The notes under the pieces were generated by a model. It ran no database searches. It had not been told where the DNA came from and was given only the letters and a program-made list of their open reading frames with translations. Below, piece by piece: positions 31,345-44,100 of a stretch of DNA of 64,000 nt. The stretch spans positions 824,501 to 888,500 of the forward strand of contig JAINUG010000136.1 in the NCBI GenBank assembly GCA_029706075.1. The letters are read 5' to 3'. How positions within the stretch are numbered: position 1 is the first letter of the stretch; each line of letters begins with the position of its first letter. Made by a program: the position numbers and the translations under genes. The DNA comes from Aldrovandia affinis. Lineage: Eukaryota; Chordata; Actinopteri; Notacanthiformes; Halosauridae.

Positions 31345-34300
31345 GTATGTAGCCCTTCTGCCATCTGAGCTTTCCTTAATGACATCAGCAGATGTACGCT
31401 GAACGATGTGGCGTAAAAAAATTAAAAAGGTTTTCCTGCGTACTCTGCCGTGTCAGATTTGGCTACTCGCTGCACTCGTCCTCCTACCTGACACAAATTA
31501 ATAAATGAGGAACTGCTAAACCCCCAGAGGGTGGCCAGTGGTCCAATAGGTAGTTTTCATATGACGTCACGTCTCTTCACCGCAATGGGTCAAGTAAACA
31601 CAAGAGTAGTGGAGTCGAGGCATAGTCACACACAAAAATGCTGTGTGCTTGCGTTGTTTATGGTTGTTCGAATGGATCTAACAGATCTATCTTATTGAGT
31701 ACCTAAAGTTATTCTCCATAAAGGGGAAAAATTTTTGTTTTTTTTTTTTAATTTTTAATTTATAAATATAATCCCCAAAAACGCCAGGAGATATGGCTTG
31801 CAAACCTGCGCCTTTCCTCTGGAAAGTATTAAACTTGTATTAGACTTTCATTTATTCTTTAACGTTAGCACATTTGTTGTAGCTTTGTTTCCCTGGAACT
31901 GAACAACAGTACGGAACGCTGGTGATGAGTTATGTTGTGGCGTTAGTTGCCAGTTGTTGCTATGTTAGGTAGTTGGTGATATGCTCAAAGACGTTGGTAT
32001 TTTACTAACCTCACAAAGTGTTTTGCGATCCCTATGGCTAAATGCGTTTTCTTTTACTCTCTTGATAGATTTGTTATTTTTCTTTCTATGTAAGCAATGT
32101 TATGTTGTTTCATTTGCTTTTTGGTCAGATTTGAGGTGAAGCCACTCAGGAACTCAAGTCCACTATTACCCAGACACATTACTATTACGCATTAAAGACT
32201 TAGACTTAGACTTTTCAGATAGTTGTATGATTAGAAACCTTGTTGGCAAAGTTGAGTAATATTCAATTGGACATGCAAAAAAAATTAAAAAAAATAAAAA
32301 TATTTATTAATAAAATTATATTTTTACAGCCCCTGGCGGCGCTCCTGGCCAGAGCCGACTCTGGCGAGATGGGGAATTGAACCCCGGTCTCCGTGGCCCG
32401 CGTCGGACGTTGTAACCACTGGGCCACGCGGGAGGCCGCAAAGGGGTTTCCTAAGAAAGAACCACCGAACATGCGTGATTTCATTGCAGATGGTGCTTTG
32501 AAGTCTCCCATGAAATTGGGAGCGTGATGGATCCCGGTTTAAAAAAAGGTAGCTCACGAATGTGTGTGTGTGTGGCAGGGGTTTCACCAAACGAAGGAGA
32601 GGGAGGGTGCCATTCGGTGAGAAGTGGCTGGACTGCCCCCACTTGGGAGAAGGTTGGAGACGGAAAGAGGTCTACCGCCGCTCCGGTTTCAGCGTGGGCA
32701 AGACGGACACGTACTACATGAGGTACCCATTGCACACAGGCTGGGCAGTGTAACCATGGCAACCCTGCCACTGGAGGATGGGCAGTGTAACCCTGCCACT
32801 GGAGGATGGGCAGGCTCAAAGTCTCCTGCTCCTCATGTCAGCTCACCCATTAGTTTTTTTGTAGGAATTGGGCAAACGCAGTGCAGTCATGAACTACAGG
32901 TAACTGCCAAAATAAAGGAAATACCAACATAGTGTCTTAATAGGGCGTTGGGCTACCACAAGCTGCCACCACACCACCATAACAGATTAAACGAGCCTTG
33001 GCATAGATTCTACAAGAGTCTGGAACTCTAGTGGAGGGATGCAACACCATTCTTCCATGAGAAATTCTGTCATTTGGTGTTTTGTTGATGGTGGCAGAAA
33101 ACGCTCTCTCAGGTTCCGTTCCAGAATTTCGCATAAGTGGTCAATTGGGTTGAGATCTGGTGACTGAGATGGCCATGGCATATGGTTTACATCATTGTCA
33201 TGCTCATCAAATCATCCAGTGGCCACTCGTGCCCTGTGGATGGGTGCATTGCCATCCTGGAGGAGACCAATCAGGATGAAGGTGATCACTCAGAATGGCT
33301 TTGTATTTATTGCCGTTTATTATGACCCAAACCATGCCAGGAAAGTGCACCCCACACCATAACAGAGCCCCTAGAACCCTTAATTTACGAGTGTTTCCTT
33401 TATTTTGGCAGTTGCCTGTACCCGTTTGTCCATCATGCCTGGTGTAGTTTGCTTTGAACCTTTGGACATGGCATATTTTCAATAAGAGGACTAGAGTTGC
33501 AGGACACTTTGGTGTATGTGTTAAAATGACTTGACAAACCTGTCGTGCCAATGCAATGATGAATGAATGATGCAGTGTTGTATTAATATGACACTCGCAA
33601 CACAAAAAGGAAGTGGAAGTCATTGGCACTCGTGTGCTCCCCTCTCTTTCAGCCCCAACGGTGAGCGCGTGAGGAGTAAGATTGAGATGGGGAAACTCCT
33701 GGGAGGGTCACATGACCTTTCCAAGTTTGACTACAAGTCTGGGATGTTTCTGGTGGAGGGTTCCGTCAAGGTGAAGAGGAAGGTAAACAGCCTCTGCAGG
33801 GACAGCCGGGCCTACTTCCTTAATGCGAAGTCACTGTGTCAAATTTGAAGTCGAGTACAAAAGTCCGATTGCAGTTCTTGAAAAGCCAACCTCAATTTCT
33901 TGAAAAGCCAACCTCAATTTCTTGAAAAGCCAACCTCAATTTCAGTGAAAAGGGTTTTCGGGTTGAATCAGTTTTTCTTTACTTTATGTTTATGTAGAAT
34001 TATTTATATTTAAATTAAGATTTCAATTAAATGTCTTTTTGCTCTGCTTGCCTGTTAAATAGAGAGCAAGGTGGCATTTTTGGCAGGGTTCTGAAACAAG
34101 TTACCCGTATCAGCTTTTAATTTTTCTTTGGTTTTCGGCCTAAATTCCGACTCTCAATATAAAATTAATCTGACCCCTTTAGTATGTGTTTAACCAAAAT
34201 GCCCACCCCCCTTAAATAATACATTACAAATAATACACCATTAAGGAGTCCTTTTTGATAAGACTTCCAATTCCAGAAGAAGAGTTCCCAATAGACCTCT

Positions 34301-35810
34301 TCTCTCTCTTTTCTTGAAATCGAGGTTTTACATGCCGCCATGAATGCATGAAGTAAAATTCATTTGAACTCCACGCTGCATTCCCTCAGCGCATAAGTCC
34401 CTGAATATGGCCCTTCTGGTTTCTTCCATCTAATCATGTCTTTCGTGTCTCTGTCCTGTGGCTGCTGCAGCGTAAGAAGATGGAGAACGCTGCCTCCACA
34501 GAAGATGGCACTCCGTCCGAACGTAGCTGTTCCTCTGAGAAAACTGGAACCCCGGAGCGAACAGATACCCCCACAGCCAGGTCGCCACCCCCCAGAGGCC
34601 CCGCCTCACACCCCCACAGGCCAAAGCCTCCACCCCCCCGAAGCACCGCCTCACACCCCCTCACGCCAAAGCCTCCACTCCCCAGAGGCCCCGCCTCACA
34701 CCCCCACAGGCCAAGCCTCCACCCCCAGAGGCCCCGCCTCACGCCCCCACAGACCAAAGCCTCCACCCCCAAAGCACCGCCTCACGCCCCCACAGGCCAA
34801 AGCCTCCACCCCCCCGAAGCACCGCCTGACACCCCCACAGGCCAACGCCTCCACCCCCCAGAGGTCCCGCCTCACACCCCCACAGGCCAAAGCCTCCACC
34901 CCCCCAAAGCACCGCCTCACGCCCCCACAGGCCAACGCCTTCACCCCACAGAGGTCCCGCCTCACACCCCCACAGGCCAACGCCTTCACCCCACAGAGGT
35001 CCCGCCTCACACCCCCACAGGCCAACGCCTCCACCCCCCCAAAGCACCGCCTCACGCCCCCACAGGCCAACTCCTCCACCCCCCAGAGGTCCCGCCTCAC
35101 GCCCCCACAGGCCACCTCCCCTCACTACCCCACCTCCTTCTGCTCCCCCCCGCGCCTGGTGAGGGCCTCTCCTCTCCGCATCATCACACCGACCCGCCGG
35201 CCCAGCAACGCCCCGTCCCTCCAGTTTGGGGACTTTTCCCCACAGAGGCTCAGCGCTGTGAGCACCCCCAGCAGGGACCCCCTTTTCCCGCAGCTCTCTC
35301 CGGCCTGGCTGGACTCCTCGCTCGCGCCACTGAGCCCCACGTCCAGCCTCGAGGGAGACTCTGGCGAGGAACTGGAGGAGCTGGAGGAACTGGAGGAGCT
35401 GGAGGAACTGGAGGAGCTGGAGGAGCCGGGCGCCCCCAAGTCCTCCCCGACGTACTCTCGAGCGGGCTCCAGGCACTCCGCTCGTTCGGACCCCAACTCG
35501 ACCAATGGGGAGGCAGGAAACACGGGCTTCGCTGGGACATCAGGACCGCTCGTCTAGTGAGTAGCAAGATTAATGTACCTCTGTACGATTCTCCTCACAT
35601 TTGACTGTCTAATATGCTTTGTTTGCTATGATGTACATTGTGCTGTGCGATTTTCAACAGTGACATTTTATTTTTATTTTTTTTTCTTCTGTTCGGTTGA
35701 TGTTCTTTTCCCTTGTTCTCAGTGGCTGTTCCAGCTGTGGATGCTCGTATCCAGGCATGACGTTCAGGAGACCAGGCCAGATAGACTTTTGTCCAAAATG
35801 CAAGCGTAGG

Positions 35811-35843
<33 letters not shown>

Positions 35844-38800
35844 GTTAATAGTCACTTTAGATGTGTTTAAGACTGTGGCATTGTACGTGTTTGTTCCATC
35901 TTGTATCTTATTTCCTTAAACAAAACAATTGGAATTGAGAGAAGTTGATATTTGGATATTTCTGAGTGACATAAACTTAGATTTAGGAAAAACTGTTATC
36001 TTCCTGTTAACTAATCCTTACCAATTAGTAATGTTTTGATATAACACAGCGGCACTGGTGCATCGCTCTCACAGCAAAGTTATAGATATTGAACACCTAC
36101 GCCAAAATTTGCATGGCTATACATGGCTGACCCCTTAACCTCGAATATTTCTCATAAAATGTAATTAAGCAGCAGACTGATATTTCAACAGTGTTCTGAA
36201 AGTTATTCCTAAAATGCCTATTCCTAAAATGTATTATACTTTGAGTTATTTGTTGCTTTCTTTGTTTTTTGCAACATCACACATTCCTCCGGGGCTAGTT
36301 GGTTTTCACTAGCCCTGCTGAAGTGAGACCCGTTCTTACAGTATGTGGATCGGATGACATAATGGGCTCAGTGAATAGGATGGACCATCCAGATGGTTTA
36401 AAGATCGGTGAATCTTTACTGGCCAAATATCATTAGTAAAATCTTCTTAATCCTCAATAATCTTTGCATTACAAATGCCTTCTCGGGGGCAAACAATGTT
36501 TACTTCCTTACATACTTACTGGAGATGGGCCTTAATGGAACCTTACACACACATGAATACATATTCACTTAAAACTGATGTGATCTACTTTAAAATTGAT
36601 ACATAGTATAGTAACTGTTCATTTTTGTGGGGTTCCATAAAATGGTACAATTATTTTAAAATAGTTTTCATTGTGTGGTTCCTCTGCATGCATAATTGCC
36701 CACACTTCTGATATATTCCAATGCCATAACACACTTGTTAAACTTAAGGATAAAGTGCGTTGCTTGGAGCCCCCGGTTCTAGCAACCCGTCCGAGAAAGC
36801 AAGTTGTTTAACTAGGAGAGTTAAAAATGACATTGACGCAAAAAAAAAAAAAAAAAAAACTTTAGAAAGCGAAGAAATCTGCTTTCCCACGTGCGTGAGA
36901 TTTGTGTGCCTAAGCTGGTGGTATATGTTTCTTCTTCTGATTGTTTAGCTGAGAAGAAGATGGAGAACCCCAGAAACATCGTCTTCAGAAAGGTAAGGCT
37001 CGCTGTGACTACGCTGCCAGATCCGTTTCCTCCACTCGTCTCGCAGCCAGCTGCCTGCTTGTGTTTCTCCTGCACCTCCCCGTCTTCCTTGTGTATGCAT
37101 GGAGCTATAAATCGCATGGGTTTTCTGTCTCTTTCTTCCCCCCCCCGTCTTTTGGTTATTCTGCCTGTGCCGCACATGCTTTGTGAAGAAATTGTGCCTC
37201 TGAGATGTTGAAATTCCCTGTTGCCTGCGCCCTGCGCCTGCTCTGTGGACCATGCTTGCGCTGGTCTATAATGGAAATGCCTGTAGATTCGATGTGTCGA
37301 TACCCATCCTGAGCGTGGGATGTTTCCCGCCTCGTTCCGGCGCCCAGTTGTAATCGGCTGCTGCGTTGTCCCTTGGCTGCTTGTTTGTTAATGACCCTGC
37401 CTGTGCCTTGACTGTGTGAATGTGCTGGCTCTGGGTCTGGGTTGGGCAGCCGGGCCTCTCAGGGCCTCTCAGTTTTGAAGTCCAGAGGCCTCCAGAGGCT
37501 AAGGCTGTGTGTGACCTCATAGTAAGAGCCTGACCCGATTGGCCGACGGTTTTGTGGCCCAGACTTGTGCAGCTCGGTGTTTGGTGCTCCCCCTGGTGGT
37601 CGTGTCTCATAAGAGCTCATGCTTCAGGCCCACTGTCCTGCAGAGTTGGGTTTGCCCAGCTCTGGGTAGACCGTGGCGGGCCGCTTTCGTTGGCCCTCTG
37701 GAGCTGTTGTGGGGTTGTGCTTAATGCGGGCTGAGGGGCAGGGAAGAGGAGGGAGGGGGGAGGGGAGGGGAAGGGTCTAAAAACCAGGTCACGTGCAGTT
37801 AAGAGGAGCGTCTGAACACCGCTGTGTGGCAGAACAGCAGACCGCTCCAAACCCTCCGGGCCAAATTCTCCTTCATGGTGGGGGAAAAAAAAGCTAATTT
37901 CCTCAATCCGTCTGTTCAGCACCTAATTTTCACATCAAGAGCATTGTGTATAGATTCACATGTTTGGACATATCTGATGCTTCGATATAATTGGAATGGT
38001 TTGGCTTTACAGTCACTGGAATTTACTTTAACGTTTTCACTGCTGGGCAGACATTTTTTAGCCAAAGAAAGCTAGGAAGATGCATTAATGTATTTAAGCA
38101 TCCTTTTATGAGCCATATTTCTTCAAGATGTGTCTGATTAAACAGTTCAGCGTTACACAAGATCAGGATCGAATGCCTCCCCTGACATTGGCTCAGTGAT
38201 GGTATCTTTACTGTAATTGAAGCTACAAATTTGTCTGCGGGCTTACGGATCCCATGAAATTAAGAGATAGACATGTGCTCCTCTACTTGTGGAAGGGTCG
38301 CAGCAAGAGCCACCCCCACTCAGCTCGTAAGATCCCTGCGTTACTTCCTCCTTTTGGTCCCCTTAGCAACATCCAGGCTCACAGTGTTCCTCGCGGTCTA
38401 GTGGAGTCGGGTCGTAAAACTTGCATCTATCTGTGAGAACTTCACAGGACGGAACAGCACAAAGGCTCAAGTGAGCACAGGGGCTCGGTAAACCGAATGA
38501 ATCTATTTTCGTGTGCAGTAAAGTCAGATTCACAGGGTCACATAAGGAGGCTACATTGGTGTGCAGTAACATCAGATTCACAGGGTCACATAAGGAGGCT
38601 ACATTGGTGTGCAGTAAAGTCAGATTCACAGGGTCACATAAGGAGGCTACATTGGTGTGCAGTAACGTCAGATTCACAGGGTCACATAAGGAGGCTACAT
38701 TGGTGTGCAGTAAAGTCAGATTCACAGGGTCACATAAGGAGACTACATTGGTGTGCAGTAAAGTCAGATTCACAGGGTCACATAAGGAGGCTACATTGGT

Positions 38801-40137
38801 GTGCAGTAGAGTCAGATCCACAGGGTCACGTAAGGAGACTACATTGGTGTGCAGTAACGTCAGAGAGTCACAGGGTCACGTAAGGAGACTGCACATTCTG
38901 TGTCACTCGGTTAGGCCGAGGAGTCGATAACCTGTTGAGTATAAAATGAGTTCTGTTGATGGAGGGTTCAGTAGCAGGGACACAATTTGAGTGTTGAAGT
39001 GTACGTAACACTTTATTCACTATGGTGTGAATTGTTGTCCTTTTTATTTGTCGACGTTGCAAAAAAATGTCATTTGGACATTACAGTACTAGCTGTACAA
39101 GCATAATATGTGAGCCAGGAAGCTGTGAAACTGGAAATCCGTTGGTTTTGTTTGAGATGCGTTGTTTAATGCAAATGCGGGACTGCTGAAGCGTGAACAC
39201 GTGCCTCGCGAGCCGCTCAGCGGTTCAGTATCACATCCACCTTCAGGACCTCTGATGACTCGTGCACTTTTCATGGGATCCGTGTCCTTGCCCCATCCTT
39301 TGGGATCCGTATTCTCCCCCTGCTCATAGTTTAACCTGAGCCTCCTCGCCCCCTCCCCCCCATCCAGCCTCAGAACCTCCACAGGGCCCCACCCTCCGGG
39401 GGCTCCATTGAACCTTGCTCCCCGCTTGCTTGAGCCTGCCAGCCCCTCGCTGTGTCAAACCCCCGGCTGCATCTTACCTTCTGTTGTAAACAAGGTTGAC
39501 CAGTCAAAGCTGATGTGGAGTTCAAATCCCCGTTTCAAGTTTCAAGCACGCCTCTTTTTTCCCCCCCACCCACACTTAAGGGCCATTCCCCCCCCCCCAG
39601 GACAGATAACTATAAAGATATATAAAAAAAAAATGAAATGGCAGTGTTTACACTGTAACAATAACTATAAATTTGAGCTTGACCTATAACGACAAAGGCC
39701 AGGGCAGTCACTCCCAGGGCGGCTTTTAGAAGGTTTCTCTAGAAGCTTGTGGCCCCACACCCTCCCTCCGTTGTTTCTCCGGTGGTCGAGGTAGAGGAGT
39801 AGCAAGCCTTCAGCATTTGTACTTTTAGTTTTTCTCAATCAAGATGAGCGATGAGTTACCACGGTTATAAATGCAGTTATTGTCAGATAACGAACGCGGG
39901 GGCACGTCAGTGTTTATTGTTGATTGATGTGTGTAAATTAACGATAAAAACATTCTTGGTACAGACACAAGGCAGCGATCTATAATTGCCGTTGTTGTTA
40001 TAGTTCTCTGTTCTGGTGGAAATGGCCCTTAAAAAGCTGCTAAGGAATTGGAAGATTCCGCCAGTTAAAAAATAAACTTTTGTGCTGACGTTATGAGAAT
40101 GCCATTACGCCGACTGAGGAGTACCATGTCCTGGTGA

Positions 40138-40185
<48 letters not shown>

Positions 40186-40207
40186 GAGAGGAGAGAGAGA
40201 GAGAAGG

Positions 40208-40247
<40 letters not shown>

Positions 40248-41094
40248 CAGAGAATGGGAGAGAGAGGAGGGGGAGAGAATGGGAGAGAGAGAGGGGGTGG
40301 GAGAGAGAGCGAGGGGGGCAGGGGAGAGATGCTTGGACGCCCCAGGGCCGCTGTTGTGCTGTAGATGTGAGAGGGGGTGGGGTGGAGGGGACCCACGTGG
40401 TGATGGGGTTGTGCCCGTCTCTTGCAGTGGTTGCCTTGCGGGCAGTGCCGTGCATGCCAGGTCACGGCGGACTGTGGCATGTGTGCCAGCTGCCGGCACG
40501 GTCTGTTTAACCCCGCCTCCCAGAAACCTGTCCGCTGCCGGAGACGGAAGTGCCTGTGCCCCATCCGCAAGGTACCGGCTGGGAGAGGAGGAGGAGGAGG
40601 AGGTGGAGACGGAGGAGGATCATTCCGTGTGAAATCTGATTCGCCCACTGAACAGTCCGTCACACAAGCGAAACCAATTGGCATTTTGTGAGGAAACGGA
40701 CTCGGTCAATTACAGAGATAAATGCTAAAAGTTAAAGAGTCGCTTATGTCATTGGCATAAGTAAAGGATTATTTTTTTTACATAAAAGTAAAAATAAAAG
40801 TGATGCATTTTCTGCATTACTGCGGCCTTTGTATTATTTATTATATTAAAGGATGCTAGGTCACGCTGTTCCAGTACTCTAAGTGTGTCTTCTGAATTAG
40901 GCAGCATTTAGGCCTAGAGGGGACACTGGGACCTAAACAGATTTTTCTTACACAAACCCATTCCCAAACAACAACAAAAAAATCTAAATGGATGAGATAA
41001 AACAACCATTCTGCGGTTGGATTTCACCAGAATGACCCAGAGACATTGTTCAGCTGCTGGGCTTTTGAGTGTTTTATTGTATTTTATTTGAATC

Positions 41095-41129
<35 letters not shown>

Positions 41130-44100
41130 TATATATATATAAATAAAAGAATGGTTACTGTGTAGCCACTGTGACCGGGGTTCGATTCCACCGGCCATGC
41201 CAGAGTCGGCTCTGGCCGGGAGTGCCACTAGGGGGCGGCATTTGGCTGTCCGCCTCAGGGAGGGAGGAGGGAAGCCGACATGAGTTTGCTGTGTATAGGA
41301 GTGGCTCTGGAGTACCGGAGTTACGGTCGATGGCTTGGCGAGTGCCGTCTCGGGGGAGACGATACTTTGTCTTTGTCACTGTCAGTCACAGCATCGGTCA
41401 CTGTACGGCAGCGAACTCACAATACGAGGGGTGGATTGTTATGAATAAGAGAGGGTGCAATTGGCTACTAAATTGTGAGAAAATGGGAGAAAAGAAAATC
41501 TGACAAAAAAAAAGAATAGTTAATGTGAAGTCCAACAGCGAAAGCACAAAACAGAATTTTAGACGTTGATGCTTCTCAGACTGGCGCTATTGCGTTTCAC
41601 AGTTAACGTAATAAGACTAAGACTTTGTTATACTTGTGTTGACTTAAGTAGAGGAAATATCGCCACTGTTATCTTTAAATGGAAATAACTATCCTAGGAG
41701 TATTTCCACTTTATAACTACATACCAGACACACACAAGACAGTGAACAGTCCACTGTGTCAAACTGGGGTTAAACTGATTACCGCCATGTATCAGACCAG
41801 GTCAAAAATGTAATTTAATTGTGTCTGGCCTATTATGTAGCATGAATGCACAGTAATTGAAAGTAATTTCACATGTTATTAGCAAGTATAAGTCAACATC
41901 CAAGGCAAGGTACCAAGGGATGGAATCTAACTGTATAAATTAAAAGGAAGGTGCATTTTGATTAAGATGGACTTAATTAAAATAGGAATTTTGGCATAAA
42001 GCATGCCGTTGTCATGGTAAAGGCAAGTTAATAAGTGCTGTGCACATTTTTACAAATTTTCTATGATACCCCCACTAGATTTCATTTTGTTTTCATTTGC
42101 CAAGATGCCAGGTGCGACAGAATCGCACTTGTGATTGCCATAGAAACAGGGCATGTAGCCATAGGGTGAAAGGACAGATGGGTGGACTTTCACATGGCTT
42201 TCCCTGGCACAGTCCTGTGAAAGCGGCTTTTGTCTGGCCCTGGTCTATCGAGGTCCATGTTTTCAATGTCATTTTAAATTAATTTCAATTAAATTTATGG
42301 TTTTCAAATTATTATTTAATTTTGAATTATTTTTTACTTCAGAGGAAAAAAGACCCATTGGGTTTGAATGTGTCTTGTGCAATTGATGTATAATGTAAAA
42401 ATGTGTGAACGTTACATAATTGTGTTTTAAATATTTTAAGTATTTATTTCTTTGAGTAGTTAAGGCAGGTGATGAAAGGTAACCCAGAATGTGCTTGAGT
42501 AGGAAAATGAAAGTTTGCACAGAGTTGCACACTTGCACATTTATTTTACTTTGCTAAGACTTTTTGGAGACGTGCCTGTTTATAGAGTTGTGCGCTAAAG
42601 GCTATTTGGATTTTCGTACGCGTATATAAAATGTAGAACCCTCCTTCAAGTGCGGCGCAGGCATCTTAAGTGCCTTGCAGGAAGGAAGTTGATGTTCCTC
42701 GCATAATAAAATTGTTGAGACCTTACTCTGCTCGTCGCAGGCCAAAGGCGCAGCTAAGCCACGTGAAGACGTGTGTGCCTGCTTCTCCTCAGCAGTGCGC
42801 GTCAACTTTTCAACACCCCGCTACCCTCTCGTTCACTCACGCGCAGGCATGACGCGCACACACCTTTGCATGTCTGGATCCCTCGACCGAAACCTCACAA
42901 ATTAGAATTCAATTTTCTTTCTCACTGCCTATTAATAATCTTGACACTTTTACAGCGGTGGCCAAGCCCTGGTCCCGCAGAGCCGCAGGGTGGTGCTGGT
43001 TTTCGTTGTTACTCAGCACTTAATTGATCAATTACAGCAGTGGATTACGCAGTTAACTCACCTCACCTGGTTTCTTGGGTCTGAATTGGTTGCTGATTCT
43101 ACGGTGAAAAAAAATATAGAGTGTACCCTGCAGCCCTCCAGGACCAGGGTTGGCCAGCCCCCCTGCACTAAACACTAACTTTGTTGCTGTTTTTTTACAT
43201 TTATTTTTAATTTAATTTAATTTGGTATTTGATATTTATTTGAAATTTGAAAGTGGAATGGAGATGAGAAATGTGATGGAATGGATGTTGTGTGTTGGGG
43301 AATGGTGATTGAGATGTTGTTTGTTGGGCTCTCTCTGAATGGTGATGGTGAGAGGGAGATGTGGTTGAGATGTTGTGTGTTGGGCTCTCTGAATGAATGT
43401 TGATGGTGAGAGGGAGAGGGAGATGTATTGGGCTCTCTGAATGGTGAGATGTTGTTGTGTGTTGGGCTCTCTCTGAATGTTGATGGTGAGAGGAGATGTG
43501 GAGATGAATGGTTGAGATGTTGATTTGTTGGGCTCTCTGAATGGTGATAAGAGGGAGATGTGGTTGAGATGTCTGAATGGTGATAAGAGGGAGATGTGAT
43601 TGAGATGTTGTGTGTTGGGCTCTCTGAATGGTGATGGTTGAGAAGCTCTCTGAAGATAAGAGGGAGATGATTGAGATGTTGTTGTTGGGCTCTCTGAATG
43701 GTGATAAGAGGGAGATGTGGTTGAGATGATGTGTGTTGGGCTCTCTGAATGGTGATGGGCTCTCTGAATGGTGATAAGAGGGAGATGGGAGATGTTGTGT
43801 GTTGCTCTCTGAATGGTGATAAGAGGGAGATGTGGTTGAGATGTTGTGTGTTGGGCTCTCTGAATGGTGATAAGAGGGAGATGTGGTTGAGATGTTGTGT
43901 GTTGGGCTCTCTGAATGGTGATAAGAGGGAGATGTGGTTGAGATGATGTGTTTGGGCTCTCTCGGAGGTGGGCCAAGGGCAGTGGGTGCTTGGGAGGGCA
44001 TCGGAAACAAAGGATGGAGTCACAACTCCGCCGGTAAGGACTACGGACGCCATGTCATCCCACTAACCATTACAGAGTGGAGGCCGGGCCCTCGCATGCA

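Larger units (their letters stand above)
31345..32578 (+). other. MBD1: MBD1 intron 1
   Basis: Donor gtatgt, acceptor ggcag. It contains the second THAP-containing repeat block (31555-32230) and a SINE head in minus orientation (32331-32445). Directly before the acceptor lies (TG)7 rather than a normal pyrimidine tract. Confidence 0.8.
36993..40427 (+). other. MBD1: MBD1 intron 6, with minisatellite and (GA)n
   Basis: This 3.4-kb intron holds a 48-bp minisatellite (38514-38890) and a large (GA)n tract (40138-40320) ending about 100 bp before the exon 7 acceptor. No further exon could be recognised, although the second CXXC finger of mammals is missing from the gene. Confidence 0.8.

Noticed and set aside
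34696-35567. Long minus-strand frames (up to 245 codons) opposite exon 4
   Set aside because: Shadow of the 45-bp array and the Glu/Leu repeat; the + strand has family resemblance and splice-site support.
35806-35811. Donor gtttaa at 35810 for exon 5
   Set aside because: It would give an immediate stop in exon 6; the donor gtaggt at 35806 preserves the frame and matches the family.
38514-38890. CRISPR-like array
   Set aside because: Units are contiguous tandem copies without unique spacers, and the genome is eukaryotic.
38363-38930. Frames of 128-152 codons on both strands in intron 6
   Set aside because: Translation of the 48-bp minisatellite.
40065-40684. Minus-strand Ser/Leu-rich frames of 116-197 codons
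   Set aside because: Translation of the (GA)n/(TC)n microsatellite and the antisense of exon 7.
43207-44053. Three overlapping minus-strand frames of 246-278 codons
   Set aside because: They are caused by a stop-free 51-bp tandem repeat read in three frames; no domain, no splice context.
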